Shown here piece after piece: positions 1 through 10,678 of a DNA stretch of 64,000 nucleotides. Made by a program: the position numbers and the translations under genes. Under the pieces are notes generated by a model. The model had not been told where the DNA came from. It was given only the letters and a program-made list of their open reading frames with translations, and searched no databases. Position 1 is the first letter of the stretch, and the number at the start of each line of letters is the position of its first letter. The DNA lies in the NCBI RefSeq assembly GCF_001941825.1, contig NZ_CP019038.1, forward strand, positions 3,472,001 to 3,536,000, given 5' to 3'. This stretch comes from Massilia putida (GTDB lineage Bacteria; Pseudomonadota; Gammaproteobacteria; Burkholderiales; Burkholderiaceae_D).

Positions 1-364
1 GGTTCAGCTGCAGGGCGTCGCCCTTATAGCGGTCGCCGAAGCGCCACATCGTGATATTGCCTTCGGCCGTGACCTCGTCCTCGACGCGGCGGTAGCAGGC
101 CGTGTCGGCGGTGACGCCGGTGGCGCCGCGCGTGATCTCGACGTTGCGGACCATGTTCAGGATGCGGTCCGGGCGGCCGGAAAACTCCTCGGCGCGCATC
201 GTGATCGGCAGATCGCGCTCGTCCGGACGGGCCGGCGCAGGCATGGGTGCAGCCGCCGGCTGCGCCGCCGTCTGTGCATACAACGGCCCCGCGGCCATGG
301 CCACGAGGGCGGACAGGGCTGCGGTTCGCCGCGGCGGGAATGGTAGGGCCGTCATCCAGCTCAT
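1..364 (-). CDS. lptD: LPS-assembly protein LptD, N-terminal part (runs off the left edge)
   Basis: Reading leftwards from an ATG at 364 gives about 121 residues before the window ends. A signal peptide (basic start, Ala-rich core, likely cleavage after LYA-Q near residue 31) is followed by a Pro/Ala linker. Then comes an LptA/OstA-like segment with 'MRAEEFSGRPDRI', 'VEITRG' and 'VTAEGNITMWR', the usual start of the periplasmic jellyroll of LptD. In the known family this outer-membrane beta-barrel receives LPS from LptA and, with LptE, inserts it into the outer leaflet. The barrel itself is outside the window. An ATG three codons further in (355) is an alternative start. It diverges from amgK, an arrangement also known in pseudomonads. 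Confidence 0.85.
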   Translation of the reverse strand, partial: MSWMTALPFPPRRTAALSALVAMAAGPLYAQTAAQPAAAPMPAPARPDERDLPITMRAEEFSGRPDRILNMVRNVEITRGATGVTADTACYRRVEDEVTAEGNITMWRFGDRYKGDALQLN

Positions 365-459
365 GAAAGATCGGGTTGCACCATAGAGGGCGATTTTTTG
401 GATTGAATCCCTTATTATATGGGAATTCCTATCACCAACCCGTTTCACCGGGACGCTTC

Positions 460-1518
460 ATGTCTTCTCAGTCTCAACACGTTCCCTCCACTCCCGACAA
501 GGATGCCCGCCTGGCACGGCTGATCGAATGGCTGAGCTCGCTCGACCTGGTCGACGTCGGCAGCCTGCGCCCGGCGTCGTCCGATGCGAGTTTCCGCCGC
601 TACTTCCGCCTCGATGTTGTGCCGGCGCTACGCGACAAGCTGGGCGAGTCCCTCGTCGCCATGGACGCCCCGCCGGAGCGCGAAAACGTCCCGGCATTCA
701 TCCACGTCGACGGCCTGCTGCGCGACGCCGGCGTCACCGTGCCCGCCATCGTGGCCCGCGACGTGGACGCCGGTTTCCTGCTGCTGTCCGACCTCGGCAC
801 GACGATGTACCTGCAGCGCCTGTCCGTCGACAACGCGCCGTTCATGTACTCGGACGCGATCGACGCCCTGATCAAATTCCAGCTGGCGAGCCAGGCCGGC
901 GTGCTGCCGGAATTCGACCGCGCCTTCGTGCTGCGCGAGCTGAACCTGTTCCCCGAATGGTTCATCGAGCGCCACCTGGGCGTGCAGATGAACGACATCC
1001 AGCGCGCCCAGCTGGACAAAGTGTTCGAGGCGATCACGGCCAACGTGTTGGCGCAACAGCAAGTCTACATGCACCGCGATTTCCATTCCCGCAACCTGAT
1101 GTTCCTCGACCAGGGCAACCCGGGCGTGCTGGATTTCCAGGACGCGGTCTACGGCCCCGTCACCTACGACCTGGCCTCGCTGCTGCGCGACGCCTACATC
1201 CAGTGGGACGAGGAATTCGTGCTGGACTGGGTCGTGCGTTACTGGCAAAGCGCGAAGCAGGTCGGCCTGCCTGTCAACCCGGACATCGACGCCTTTTATC
1301 GCGACTTCGAATACATGGCCCTGCAGCGCCACTTGAAAATCCTCGGCATCTTCTGCCGCCTGAACTACCGCGACGGCAAGTCCACCTATATGGGCGACCT
1401 GTCCACGGTGATGGACTACGTGCGCAAGACCGCCAACCGCTACACCGAACTCAAGCCCCTGCTGCGCCTGCTCGACGCGTTCGAGGACAAGGCGCCGCAA
1501 GTCGGCTACACCTTCTGA
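460..1518 (+). CDS. amgK: N-acetylmuramate/N-acetylglucosamine kinase AmgK (aminoglycoside phosphotransferase fold)
   Basis: This 352-residue protein has the phosphotransferase/choline-kinase fold. The catalytic loop HRDFHSRN (His205, Asp207) and the Mg-binding 'LDFQDA' (Asp225) are intact. AmgK is known to phosphorylate the anomeric hydroxyl of MurNAc and GlcNAc in the cell-wall recycling shortcut to UDP-MurNAc, which bypasses MurA and therefore fosfomycin. The ATG at 460 was chosen because the alignable N-terminus begins there; the frame stays open further upstream without family-like sequence. MurU, the next enzyme of the route, starts 10 bases downstream, which is the main reason for choosing AmgK over a generic aminoglycoside kinase. 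Confidence 0.92.
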   Translation: MSSQSQHVPSTPDKDARLARLIEWLSSLDLVDVGSLRPASSDASFRRYFRLDVVPALRDKLGESLVAMDAPPERENVPAFIHVDGLLRDAGVTVPAIVARDVDAGFLLLSDLGTTMYLQRLSVDNAPFMYSDAIDALIKFQLASQAGVLPEFDRAFVLRELNLFPEWFIERHLGVQMNDIQRAQLDKVFEAITANVLAQQQVYMHRDFHSRNLMFLDQGNPGVLDFQDAVYGPVTYDLASLLRDAYIQWDEEFVLDWVVRYWQSAKQVGLPVNPDIDAFYRDFEYMALQRHLKILGIFCRLNYRDGKSTYMGDLSTVMDYVRKTANRYTELKPLLRLLDAFEDKAPQVGYTF

Positions 1519-1528
1519 AGACCATCCG

Positions 1529-2250
1529 ATGAAAGCCATGATCTTCGCCGCGGGCCGCGGCGAGCGGATGCGTCCGCTGACCGATACCTGCCCCAAGCCC
1601 CTGCTCAAGGTGCGCGGCCGCCCCCTCATCACCTGGCACGTGCTGAACCTCGTGCGCGCCGGCCTCAAGGACATCGTCATCAACCACTCCCACCTCGGCC
1701 ACATGATCGAGGAAGAGCTGGGCGACGGCAGCCGCTACGGCGCGCGCATCGTCTACTCGCACGAACCGGCGCCGCTGGAAACGGCGGGTGGCATCGCCAA
1801 CGCCCTGCACCTGCTCGGCGACGAGCCGTTCCTGGCCGTCTCGGGCGACATCTATGCGCCCTACTTCGACTTCGAACAGGTACTGGACGTGCTCAAGGAC
1901 GTCGACGCCGTCGGCCAGCCGATCCCGCCCGAGAAGCGCGACATCGCCTGGCTGTACCTGACGCCGAACCCGTGGCACAACCCGGACGGCGACTTCGGCG
2001 TGACGATGTACACGCTGTCCAACGACGGCAATCCGAAGTGGAATTTTTCGAACATCGGCGTCTATCGTCCCGAGATGTTCGACGGGATCAAGGCCGGGGA
2101 AGTTTCGCGGCTCGGCCCACTGATGCGCAAGTTCATTGACCAGGGTCGCATCGGCGGCGAGATCTACGACGGTCCCTGGGTCAACGTCGGCACCGTGCGC
2201 CAGCTGGAAGAACTCAACGCGCCGCCGGGCTCCGTGAAGGCGGGCGCCTG

Positions 2251-2251
<1 letters not shown>
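1529..2251 (+). CDS. murU: N-acetylmuramate alpha-1-phosphate uridylyltransferase MurU
   Basis: This is a 240-residue nucleotidyltransferase. The N-terminal signature 'AAGRGERMRPLT' followed by 'PKPLLKV' binds the nucleotide, and 'VSGDIYAP' gives the metal-binding Asp. Its short length without a C-terminal left-handed beta-helix fits MurU rather than GlmU or RfbA. MurU is known to convert MurNAc-1-phosphate, the AmgK product, and UTP to UDP-MurNAc in the cytoplasm. It sits between amgK and pepP; its TGA shares one base with the pepP ATG (TGATG), so the genes are translationally coupled. Confidence 0.93.
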
Positions 2252-3577
<1,326 letters not shown>

Positions 3578-3585
<8 letters not shown>

Positions 3586-4750
3586 ACAGGCGCTGCACGT
3601 GGACGTGGCGATCTGCGGCGCCGGCCCGGTCGGCCTCGCGCTGGCCGCGCTGATGGCGCGCCGCGGCGTCGAGCCGGGGCGCATCGCGCTCGTCGATGCG
3701 AAGGCGCTGGGCCAGGCGATCTCGGACCCGCGCTCGATCGCGCTGTCGTGGGGCAGCCGCATGCTGCTGGAGGATGTCGGCGCGTGGCCCGCCGTGCAAT
3801 CCGCGGCCACGGCCATCCACCAGATCCACGTCTCGCGCCGCGGCCATCTGGGCCGCAGCGTGATGGACCGCGCGGAACACCAACTCGACGCGCTGGGCTA
3901 TGTGGCGCGCTACGGCGACGTCGTCGACGCGTTGTCGCGCGCCTGCGAGCGCGTGGGCGTGCAGGTGCTGCGTCCCGCGCGCGTGGCCGCGCTGCATGAA
4001 GACCGCGACGGCGTCGTGCTCGAACTGGACGACGAGCGCACGCTGCATGCGAAGGTCGCCGTGCAGGCAGAAGGCGGCGTGTTCGGCGCACAGGCCGAGC
4101 GGCCGCAGCGGCGCGACTACGTGCAGACGGCCGTCATCGCGCGCGTCACGGCGAGCCAGCCGATTCCGCACCGCGCCTTCGAACGTTTTACGGACGAAGG
4201 CCCGCTGGCGCTGCTGCCGCAGGACGGTGCCGACGGCCACCAATATGCCTTGGTCTGGTGCGTGCATCCGGAGCGCGCGCAGCAGCTGCTGGACCTGGGC
4301 GAGCCCGAATTCCTGCGCCGGCTGGGCGAGGCGTTCGGCGAACGCCTCGGCACATTCACGCACGCCTCCACGCGGGCGGCGTTTCCCCTCGGGCTGAATG
4401 CGGACCCCAGGTTCTCGGCGCGCACGGTCGCCATCGGGAATGCGGCGCAGACCTTGCATCCGGTCGCGGGCCAGGGTTTGAATCTCGGCCTGCGCGACGC
4501 GGCCGTGCTGGCGCGCCTGCTGGCACGCGGGATCGATCAGGACGGCGGCACCGCGGACGCGCTGGCGCGCTTTGCGGAAGAACGTGCGCGCGACCGCGGC
4601 GCCATCATCCGCACGACGGATGCGATGGCGCGCGTGTTCGCGAATACGGGGCCGCTGCAGGCGGTGCTCGGGCTGGCGCTGGCGGCGCTGGATACCGTGA
4701 AACCAGCAAGGATGCTGCTTGCCGAACTGATGATGTTCGGGCGGCGTTGA
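3578..4750 (+). CDS. ubiH: UbiH/UbiF/VisC-type FAD-dependent hydroxylase (ubiquinone biosynthesis)
   Basis: This is a 390-residue flavin monooxygenase. The dinucleotide-binding motif 'ICGAGPVGLALAALMARRG' lies near residue 10, and a C-terminal FAD/ribityl motif (IGNAAQTLHPVAGQGLNLGLRD, about 287-308) is typical of the UbiH/COQ6 group. These enzymes hydroxylate the ring of ubiquinone precursors at the membrane surface. Adjacency to pepP mirrors E. coli pepP-ubiH, so UbiH is preferred, but paralogous UbiI/UbiF-type specificity cannot be separated by eye. It is the last gene of the amgK operon and ends at the palindrome at 4750-4780. Confidence 0.85.
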
Positions 4751-4780
4751 ACGCGTGGACGGCTGTGCCGTCCACGCGTT
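4750..4780. terminator. Perfect hairpin between convergent ubiH and pntB (repeat family A)
   Basis: Fourteen-base arms (AACGCGTGGACGGC and its exact complement) flank a 3-base TGT loop. The hairpin starts at the last base of the ubiH stop codon and ends six bases before the pntB stop. No T-run follows on the plus strand, so termination is an inference from position. The same GCGTGG core occurs at 21827, 52226 and 54466. Confidence 0.6.
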
Positions 4781-4786
4781 CAACCA

Positions 4787-6244
4787 TCATTCGACTGCCT
4801 TGACCATCGCCTCGATCACCTTCTTCGCATCGCCGAACACCATCATCGTGTTCGGCTGATAGAAGAGATCGTTGTCCAGCCCCGCATACCCCGACGCCAT
4901 CGAGCGCTTGTTGACGATGATGCTCTTGGCTTTATAGGCCTCGAGAATCGGCATCCCCGCGATCGGCGATTTCGGGTCCTTGGCCGCCGGGTTCACGACG
5001 TCGTTCGCGCCCAGCACGAGCACGACGTCCGTCTGGCCGAACTCGCCGTTGATGTCTTCCATCTCCGCCACCTGGTCGTACGGCACCTCGGCTTCCGCCA
5101 GCAGCACGTTCATGTGGCCCGGCATGCGGCCCGCCACCGGGTGGATCGCGTAGCGCACCTGCACGCCGTGCGCCGTGAGCTTGTCGACCAGTTCCTTCAC
5201 CGTGTGCTGGGCGCGCGCCACCGCGAGGCCGTAGCCCGGCACGATGATCACGGATTCCGCGTTCTGCAGGATGAACGCCGCGTCTTCCGGCGAGCCCGAT
5301 TTCACCGGACGCTGTTCCTTCGCGCCGCCCGCGTCGCTGGATGCCCCCTCGCCGCCGAAGCCGCCCAGGATCACGTTGAAGAACGAGCGGTTCATCGCCT
5401 TGCACATGATGTACGACAGGATCGCGCCGCTTGATCCGACAAGCGAGCCCGCGATGATCAGCATCGAGTTGTTCAGCGAGAAGCCGATGCCGGCCGCCGC
5501 CCAGCCCGAGTACGAGTTCAGCATCGACACGACGACGGGCATGTCCGCGCCGCCGATCGGGATGATGATGAGCACCCCGAGCACGAACGACAGCACGGCC
5601 ATCACGATGTACGGCGTCCACGCGGGCGCGCTGCCTGCCGAGAAGCAGAACACGAGGCCGAGCGCGATGATGGCGATGGCCACCAGCAGGTTGATCATGT
5701 GCTGGCCCGGATAGCGCACGGGCGCGCCCTGGAACAGCCGGAATTTATATTTGCCGGCCAGCTTGCCGAACGCGATCACGGAACCGGAGAACGTCACCGC
5801 GCCGACGAACGTGCCGATGAACAGTTCCAGGCGGTTGCCGAACGGGAGTCCTTCGCCGCGCGCGGCGATATTGAAGGCCCACGGCTCGGACACGGCCGCG
5901 ATGGCGATGCACACGGCCGCGAGGCCGATGAGCGAGTGCATCGCGGCGACCAGTTCCGGCATCTTGGTCATCTCGACGCGCTTCGCGGCCACGGCACCGA
6001 TCGCGCCGCCGACGACGACGCCGAGCAGCACGAGGCCAAAACCCATGCCGCCCGTCTGCATCTGCTCCTTCAGCTTGAACATCAGGGCGATGGTGGTGAT
6101 GACGGCGATGCCCATGCCCGTCATGCCGAACGCGTTGCCCATGCGCGCGGACGCGGGCGACGACAAGCCTTTCAAGGCCTGGATGAAGCATACGGACGCC
6201 ACGAGGTACAGGAGCGTCACGACGTTCATGCTGATCATGTTCAT
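4787..6244 (-). CDS. pntB: NAD(P) transhydrogenase subunit beta PntB
   Basis: The 485-residue protein has an N-terminal domain of many hydrophobic helices (domain II, about 1-265) and a C-terminal NADP(H)-binding domain III with 'VIIVPGYGLAVARAQH', 'HPVAGRMPGHMNVLLAEA' and 'VLVLGANDVVNPAA'. With PntA it couples proton import across the inner membrane to hydride transfer from NADH to NADP+. The start at 6244 gives MNMISMNV; its ATG overlaps the TGA of the upstream subunit as ATGA. Sequence upstream in the same frame is arginine-rich shadow and was excluded. Confidence 0.95.
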   Translation of the reverse strand: MNMISMNVVTLLYLVASVCFIQALKGLSSPASARMGNAFGMTGMGIAVITTIALMFKLKEQMQTGGMGFGLVLLGVVVGGAIGAVAAKRVEMTKMPELVAAMHSLIGLAAVCIAIAAVSEPWAFNIAARGEGLPFGNRLELFIGTFVGAVTFSGSVIAFGKLAGKYKFRLFQGAPVRYPGQHMINLLVAIAIIALGLVFCFSAGSAPAWTPYIVMAVLSFVLGVLIIIPIGGADMPVVVSMLNSYSGWAAAGIGFSLNNSMLIIAGSLVGSSGAILSYIMCKAMNRSFFNVILGGFGGEGASSDAGGAKEQRPVKSGSPEDAAFILQNAESVIIVPGYGLAVARAQHTVKELVDKLTAHGVQVRYAIHPVAGRMPGHMNVLLAEAEVPYDQVAEMEDINGEFGQTDVVLVLGANDVVNPAAKDPKSPIAGMPILEAYKAKSIIVNKRSMASGYAGLDNDLFYQPNTMMVFGDAKKVIEAMVKAVE

Positions 6245-6591
6245 GCGGCCTCCTTCGCGACGCCGACGGCATCCTTGGCGACCGGCGCGGATTTCGCCGC
6301 TTTCGGTTCCTTCTTCTTGAACATCTCCAGCATGCGCTGGGTGACGAGGAAGCCGCCGAACACGTTCACGGCCGCCAGCGCCACCGCGACGGTGCCGGCG
6401 ATTCTCCCGGTCAGGCCTTCCGTCAGGCCGGCCGCCAGCATGGCGCCGACGATGATGATGGCCGAGACGGCGTTCGTCACCGCCATCAGCGGCGTGTGCA
6501 GCGCGGGCGTGACGGTCCACACGACGTGGTAGCCGACATAGATCGCCAGCACGAAGATGATCAGGTTGATGATGGTATGGCTGATTTCCAT
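6241..6591 (-). CDS. pntAB: NAD(P) transhydrogenase subunit alpha, membrane part (PntA2/PntAB)
   Basis: This small 116-residue protein has about three transmembrane helices (roughly 8-25, 33-55 and 60-80) and a charged Lys/Ala-rich tail. It corresponds to the C-terminal membrane segment of E. coli PntA, encoded here separately as in Rhodospirillum and many betaproteobacteria. It completes the membrane channel of the transhydrogenase with PntB, whose start overlaps its stop by four bases. The NAD-binding alpha-1 gene ends 15 bases upstream. Confidence 0.9.
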   Translation of the reverse strand: MEISHTIINLIIFVLAIYVGYHVVWTVTPALHTPLMAVTNAVSAIIIVGAMLAAGLTEGLTGRIAGTVAVALAAVNVFGGFLVTQRMLEMFKKKEPKAAKSAPVAKDAVGVAKEAA

Positions 6592-6606
6592 GACGCGTCT
6601 CCTTGT

Positions 6607-7725
6607 TTACGCCGCTTTGCGCAGCACGTCGCCGTCGATGGCGACGAGCACTGCGCGCACGATCTCGTCCTCGCGGTCGATGACGAGCTTCCCGTCCTTG
6701 TCGATCACGAGCTTCAAAAAGTCCAGCACGTTGCGCGCGTACAGGGCCGAGGCGTCGGCCGCGACGAGCGCCGGCAGGTTCGGTTCGCCGATGATCGTCA
6801 CGCCGTGCTTGATCACCGTCTTGCCCAACTCCGTCAGCGGGCAGTTGCCGCCCTGCTCGATGGCCATGTCGACGATCACGGAACCCGGCTTCATCGCGCG
6901 CACCGTCTCTTCCGCAATCAGCACGGGGGCCTTGCGGCCCGGGATCAGCGCGGTGGTGATGACGATGTCGGCCTGCTTCGCGCGCTCGTGCACGAGCTCC
7001 GCCTGGCGCCGCATCCAGTCGGCCGGCATCGGACGCGCATAGCCGCCGACGCCCTTGGCGATCTCCCGTTCCTCGTCGGTGAGGAACGGCACGTCGATGA
7101 ATTTGGCGCCCAGCGATTCCACCTGCTCCTTCACGGGCGGCCGCACGTCGGACGCTTCGATGACGGCACCGAGGCGCTTCGCGGTGGCGATGGCCTGCAG
7201 GCCGGCGACGCCGACGCCCATGATCAGCACGCGCGCCGCTTTCACGGTGCCGGCGGCCGTCATCAGCATCGGCATGAAGCGCTGATAGGCGTTGGCGGCC
7301 ATGATCACGGCCTTGTAGCCGGCGATGTTGGCCTGCGACGACAGCACGTCCATCGATTGCGCACGGGTGATGCGGGGCGCCGCTTCAAGCGCGAACGCGG
7401 TCAGGCGCTGCTGCGCCAGCGCGGCCAGGTTGTCCGTATCGAACGGGTTCAACATGCCGACGAGGGCGGCGCCCTGCTTCATCTGCGCGCGCTCTTCCGC
7501 GTTCGGGCTGCGTACTTTCAGGACGAGGTCGGCCCCGAGAGCCTCTTGCGCGGTCCCGATGCGGGCGCCAGCGGCGACATAGGCGTCATCAATCGCGGAA
7601 GCATGCACGCCGGCACCGGATTGCACGATCACTTCGTGCTGGGCAGCCAGCTTTTTGACGGTTTCGGGAGTTGCTGCGACACGTGTCTCGCCCGGCCTCG
7701 TTTCGGCCGGAACACCAATTCTCAT
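6607..7725 (-). CDS. pntAA: NAD(P) transhydrogenase subunit alpha, NAD-binding part (PntA1/PntAA)
   Basis: The 372-residue protein resembles the alanine dehydrogenase/PNT family. An N-terminal 'GVPAETRPGETRVAATPE' opens the AlaDh_PNT N domain, and the Rossmann motif 'VLIMGVGVAGLQAIATAKRLGA' binds NAD(H). It is soluble domain I of the proton-pumping transhydrogenase. The start at 7725 was chosen because the family N-terminus begins there and a GGAGG ribosome-binding site lies 4 bases upstream. It is the first gene of pntAA-pntAB-pntB, and 246 bases separate it from the divergent nudJ. Confidence 0.95.
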   Translation of the reverse strand: MRIGVPAETRPGETRVAATPETVKKLAAQHEVIVQSGAGVHASAIDDAYVAAGARIGTAQEALGADLVLKVRSPNAEERAQMKQGAALVGMLNPFDTDNLAALAQQRLTAFALEAAPRITRAQSMDVLSSQANIAGYKAVIMAANAYQRFMPMLMTAAGTVKAARVLIMGVGVAGLQAIATAKRLGAVIEASDVRPPVKEQVESLGAKFIDVPFLTDEEREIAKGVGGYARPMPADWMRRQAELVHERAKQADIVITTALIPGRKAPVLIAEETVRAMKPGSVIVDMAIEQGGNCPLTELGKTVIKHGVTIIGEPNLPALVAADASALYARNVLDFLKLVIDKDGKLVIDREDEIVRAVLVAIDGDVLRKAA

Positions 7726-7971
7726 GATGCCTCCATAAAATTGATAAACTGTCCACAATCTAGCATGTAATGCTCCGATGAATACAGATGAGTGGTTTTT
7801 CGTCAACAGATCGGCCATTCTCATGGCATAGCCTGCGAGAACCTAGACGAATCCACAAGGTTTTTGTTTCAAATCAATATTCAAACTTGTCCGGAACTGT
7901 TGCACCGCAGCGTGCGCCCGAGCAACGCACGTTCCATCAAGGTAGAATGTCGGCTCACATTAAGGACGCGC

Positions 7972-8475
7972 ATGACCCATACCTTCAGACCGTCAGTCAC
8001 CGTCGCCGCGATCATCGAGCGCGATGGCCGCTTTCTGCTGATCGAAGAGGAAACCAGCGACGGCATCCGCCTGAATCAGCCGGCCGGCCACCTCGACCCG
8101 TGCGAATCGCTCGAACAGGCGGTGATCCGCGAGGCGATGGAAGAGACGGCGCATGAATTCATCCCGGAAGCCCTCGTCGGCATGTATCTGTCGCGCTACC
8201 ACTCGAAGTCGCGCGGACATGACGTGACCTATCTGCGCTTCACGTTCTGCGGCAAGGCGGGCAAGCAGTACGACCAGGCGCTCGACCACGGCATCCTGCG
8301 CACGCTGTGGCTCACGCGCGACGAACTGGCCGCGTGCCAGGAGCGCCACCGCAGCCCGATCGTGCTGCGGTGCGTGGACGATTACCTGGCGGGCAAGCGC
8401 ACGCCGCTAGACCTGCTGTACACGGACTATTCGGTCTTCGACGGCGGACTCACCATCAAACCGGACGTAACCTGA
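7972..8475 (+). CDS. nudJ: NUDIX hydrolase, NudJ-like
   Basis: This is a 167-residue NUDIX protein. The Nudix box runs '[20 protein letters not shown]', matching G-x5-E-x7-REuxEE. The ATG at 7972 has AAGGA 6-10 bases upstream and begins just before the first strand ([20 protein letters not shown]). Its place one base upstream of mnmA copies the E. coli nudJ-mnmA order, where NudJ hydrolyses nucleotide pyrophosphates and thiamin-pathway diphosphates. The substrate here is inferred only from that synteny. Confidence 0.85.
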   Translation: MTHTFRPSVTVAAIIERDGRFLLIEEETSDGIRLNQPAGHLDPCESLEQAVIREAMEETAHEFIPEALVGMYLSRYHSKSRGHDVTYLRFTFCGKAGKQYDQALDHGILRTLWLTRDELAACQERHRSPIVLRCVDDYLAGKRTPLDLLYTDYSVFDGGLTIKPDVT

Positions 8476-8476
8476 A

Positions 8477-9586
8477 ATGAGCAAAAAGAAAGTCGTGATC
8501 GGGATGTCGGGCGGCGTCGACTCCTCGGTCGCGGCCTGGATGTTGAAGGAACAGGGCTATGAAGTCGTCGGCCTGTTCATGAAGAACTGGGAAGACGACG
8601 ACGATTCCGAATACTGTTCCACGCGCCAGGACTGGATCGACGCGGCCAGCGTGGCCGACGTCGTCGGCGTGGACATCGAGGCGGTCAACTTCGCCGCCGA
8701 ATACAAGGACCGCGTGTTCGCGGAATTCCTGCGCGAATACCAGGCCGGCCGCACGCCGAACCCGGACGTGCTGTGCAACGCCGAGATCAAGTTCAAGGCC
8801 TTCCTCGACCACGCGATGAAGCTGGGCGCCGACCTGATCGCGACCGGCCACTACGCGCGCGTGCGCCACAACGGCGCCACTAACAAATTCGAGCTGCTGA
8901 AAGCGCTCGATTCGACCAAGGACCAGAGCTACTTCCTGCACCGCCTGAACCAGGCGCAGTTGTCGAAATCGCTGTTCCCGCTGGGCGAGATCGCCAAGAC
9001 GGAAGTGCGCAAGATCGCGGAAAAACTGGGCCTGCCCAATGCGGCGAAAAAGGATTCGACGGGCATCTGCTTCATCGGCGAGCGCCCGTTCCGCGAATTC
9101 CTCGGCCGCTACCTGCAGCACAAGCCGGGCCCGATGAAGCTGGACAACGGCCAGACGGTCGGCGAGCACGTGGGCCTGTCGTTCTACACGCTGGGCCAGC
9201 GCAAGGGCATCGGCATCGGCGGCCTGAAATCGCACAAGAACGCGGACGGCACGAGCGAACCGTGGTTCGTGGCGCGCAAGGACATCGCCACCAACACGCT
9301 GTACATCGTGCAGGGCCACGACCACCCGTGGCTGCTGTCGGCCAGCCTGGGCGCCGGGCAGGCCAGCTGGATCGCGGGCGCACCTCCGGAGCCGCGCGCT
9401 TTATCCGCCAAGACCCGCTACCGCCAGGCCGACGTGCCCTGCACGGTCGCGCCGGAAGGTCCGGACCGCTTCACGCTCGCCTTCACCGATCCGCAATGGG
9501 CGGTGACGCCGGGCCAGTCGGCCGTGTTGTACGACGGCGACGTGTGCCTGGGCGGCGGCATCATCGATACCGCGACCGCCGCCTGA
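8477..9586 (+). CDS. mnmA: tRNA-specific 2-thiouridylase MnmA
   Basis: The 369-residue protein has the PP-loop 'GMSGGVDSS' at residues 9-17 and both redox cysteines: Cys100 in '[11 protein letters not shown]' and Cys198 in '[12 protein letters not shown]'. The '[10 protein letters not shown]' motif is also present. MnmA adenylates U34 of Lys, Glu and Gln tRNAs and inserts sulfur delivered by the IscS/Tus relay. Length and motifs match the family. The start lies one base after the nudJ stop, implying co-transcription. Confidence 0.97.
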   Translation: MSKKKVVIGMSGGVDSSVAAWMLKEQGYEVVGLFMKNWEDDDDSEYCSTRQDWIDAASVADVVGVDIEAVNFAAEYKDRVFAEFLREYQAGRTPNPDVLCNAEIKFKAFLDHAMKLGADLIATGHYARVRHNGATNKFELLKALDSTKDQSYFLHRLNQAQLSKSLFPLGEIAKTEVRKIAEKLGLPNAAKKDSTGICFIGERPFREFLGRYLQHKPGPMKLDNGQTVGEHVGLSFYTLGQRKGIGIGGLKSHKNADGTSEPWFVARKDIATNTLYIVQGHDHPWLLSASLGAGQASWIAGAPPEPRALSAKTRYRQADVPCTVAPEGPDRFTLAFTDPQWAVTPGQSAVLYDGDVCLGGGIIDTATAA

Positions 9587-9724
9587 TTGTTGCATTCTGC
9601 CCGCAGCCACGGCATTTTTGTTCACGATTGTCTTTTGGCCATCGTATCCGACACAAAAATGTCGTACTCTTCCGGTATATTGCTGCATGGAAACATGCGA
9701 CACGTTTAAACCTGAGGAATATCA

Positions 9725-10204
9725 ATGGCTGAAGACATCGTCAACAACGCGACCGAAGTGCTGTCGTTCCGCCTGGGCAGCGAGGAATATGCGATCAGCA
9801 TTCTCAAGGTCCAGGAAATCCGCGGCTACGACGCCGTCACCCGCATCGCCAACGCGCCCGACTACCTGAAGGGCGTCGTCAACCTGCGCGGCATCATCGT
9901 GCCGGTGGTCGACATGCGCATCAAGTTCAACGTCGGCGCCGCGACCTACGACGCGTTCACCGTCGTGATCGTCCTGAACATCAACAACCACACGATCGGC
10001 ATGGTGGTGGACAGCGTCTCGGACGTCGTCACGCTGACGGCGGACCAGATCAAGCCGGCCCCGGACCTCGGCGCCACCGTGTCGGGCGAATACCTGCGCG
10101 GGCTCGGTACCGTGGGCGAGCGCATGCTGATCATGCTGGATATCGACAAGCTGCTCGGCTCCGAGGAGATGGGGCTCTTGGCGGCGGCGAAAGAGGCGGC
10201 CTGA
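9725..10204 (+). CDS. cheW: Chemotaxis coupling protein CheW
   Basis: The 159-residue protein is a single CheW domain: '[24 protein letters not shown]', '[18 protein letters not shown]' and '[13 protein letters not shown]'. CheW links chemoreceptors to the histidine kinase CheA in arrays at the inner membrane. GAGGA lies upstream of the ATG. It stands alone, 138 bases after mnmA, with no cheA nearby. An orphan CheW near a degenerate receiver gene and a chemoreceptor 2 kb away may belong to a dispersed chemotaxis gene set. Confidence 0.95.
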   Translation: MAEDIVNNATEVLSFRLGSEEYAISILKVQEIRGYDAVTRIANAPDYLKGVVNLRGIIVPVVDMRIKFNVGAATYDAFTVVIVLNINNHTIGMVVDSVSDVVTLTADQIKPAPDLGATVSGEYLRGLGTVGERMLIMLDIDKLLGSEEMGLLAAAKEAA

Positions 10205-10223
10205 TTTAGGCCCGCAGCACAAA

Positions 10224-10280
10224 GACGTCGTTCCCGGCATTGCCGGAAACGGCTCCCGCGAAAGCGGGAATGACGTTTTT
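10224..10280. repeat. Intergenic inverted repeat, family B, probable bidirectional terminator
   Basis: The stretch contains two stacked hairpins: TTCCCGGCATTGCCGGAA and then TCCCGCGAAAGCGGGA, followed by ATGACG and seven Ts. It separates the convergent cheW and receiver genes. The TCCCGC-n-GCGGGA core recurs at 24954, 25074, 37221 and 48470. Confidence 0.7.
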
Positions 10281-10664
10281 TTAGTCGCCCCGGTGCTTCT
10301 TGACGATGGAAATGACGGTGTTGCGGATCGTGCGCAGCACCGTGTCGGCCTTGAACGGCTTGACGATGAACCCGTGCACGCCGCCCGCGAGCGCCGCCTG
10401 GACGGCCGGCGCGTCGAGCGAGCCGGACACCATGAAGATCAGCGTCTTGGGCAGCTGCGCGCGCAGCTGTCCGATGGCCTCTTGCCCGTCCTCGAACTGC
10501 TCGCGCGCGATGCAGAAGATGTGCGGATGGTGCTTGAGCGCGAGCGCAAATCCGGCCGCGGCCGTGTGGGCCTGGCCGGCGACGTCGTAGCCGCCGTCGG
10601 TGAGCACGGTGGCCAGCAGGCCGCGCGCGACGGCGCTGCCGTCCACGATGATCGCCTTGAGCAT
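10281..10664 (-). CDS. CheY-like receiver protein lacking the phosphoacceptor aspartate
   Basis: This 127-residue protein is a stand-alone receiver domain by pattern: 'IIVDGSAVARGLL' start, 'MVSGS' at the Thr/Ser switch and 'FIVKPF' with the conserved Lys. Aligning on the 'DG' after strand 3 puts Ile where CheY has Asp57 (segment HIFCIAREQFEDGQEA), and the acidic pair near the N-terminus is reduced to Asp-Gly. Phosphorylation in the usual way is therefore unlikely. It may act as a constitutive or protein-binding pseudo-receiver. The start at 10664 begins at the first strand and has GAAAGG upstream. It is convergent with cheW; function unknown. Confidence 0.8.
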   Translation of the reverse strand: MLKAIIVDGSAVARGLLATVLTDGGYDVAGQAHTAAAGFALALKHHPHIFCIAREQFEDGQEAIGQLRAQLPKTLIFMVSGSLDAPAVQAALAGGVHGFIVKPFKADTVLRTIRNTVISIVKKHRGD

Positions 10665-10678
10665 CGGTTTCCTTTCTT

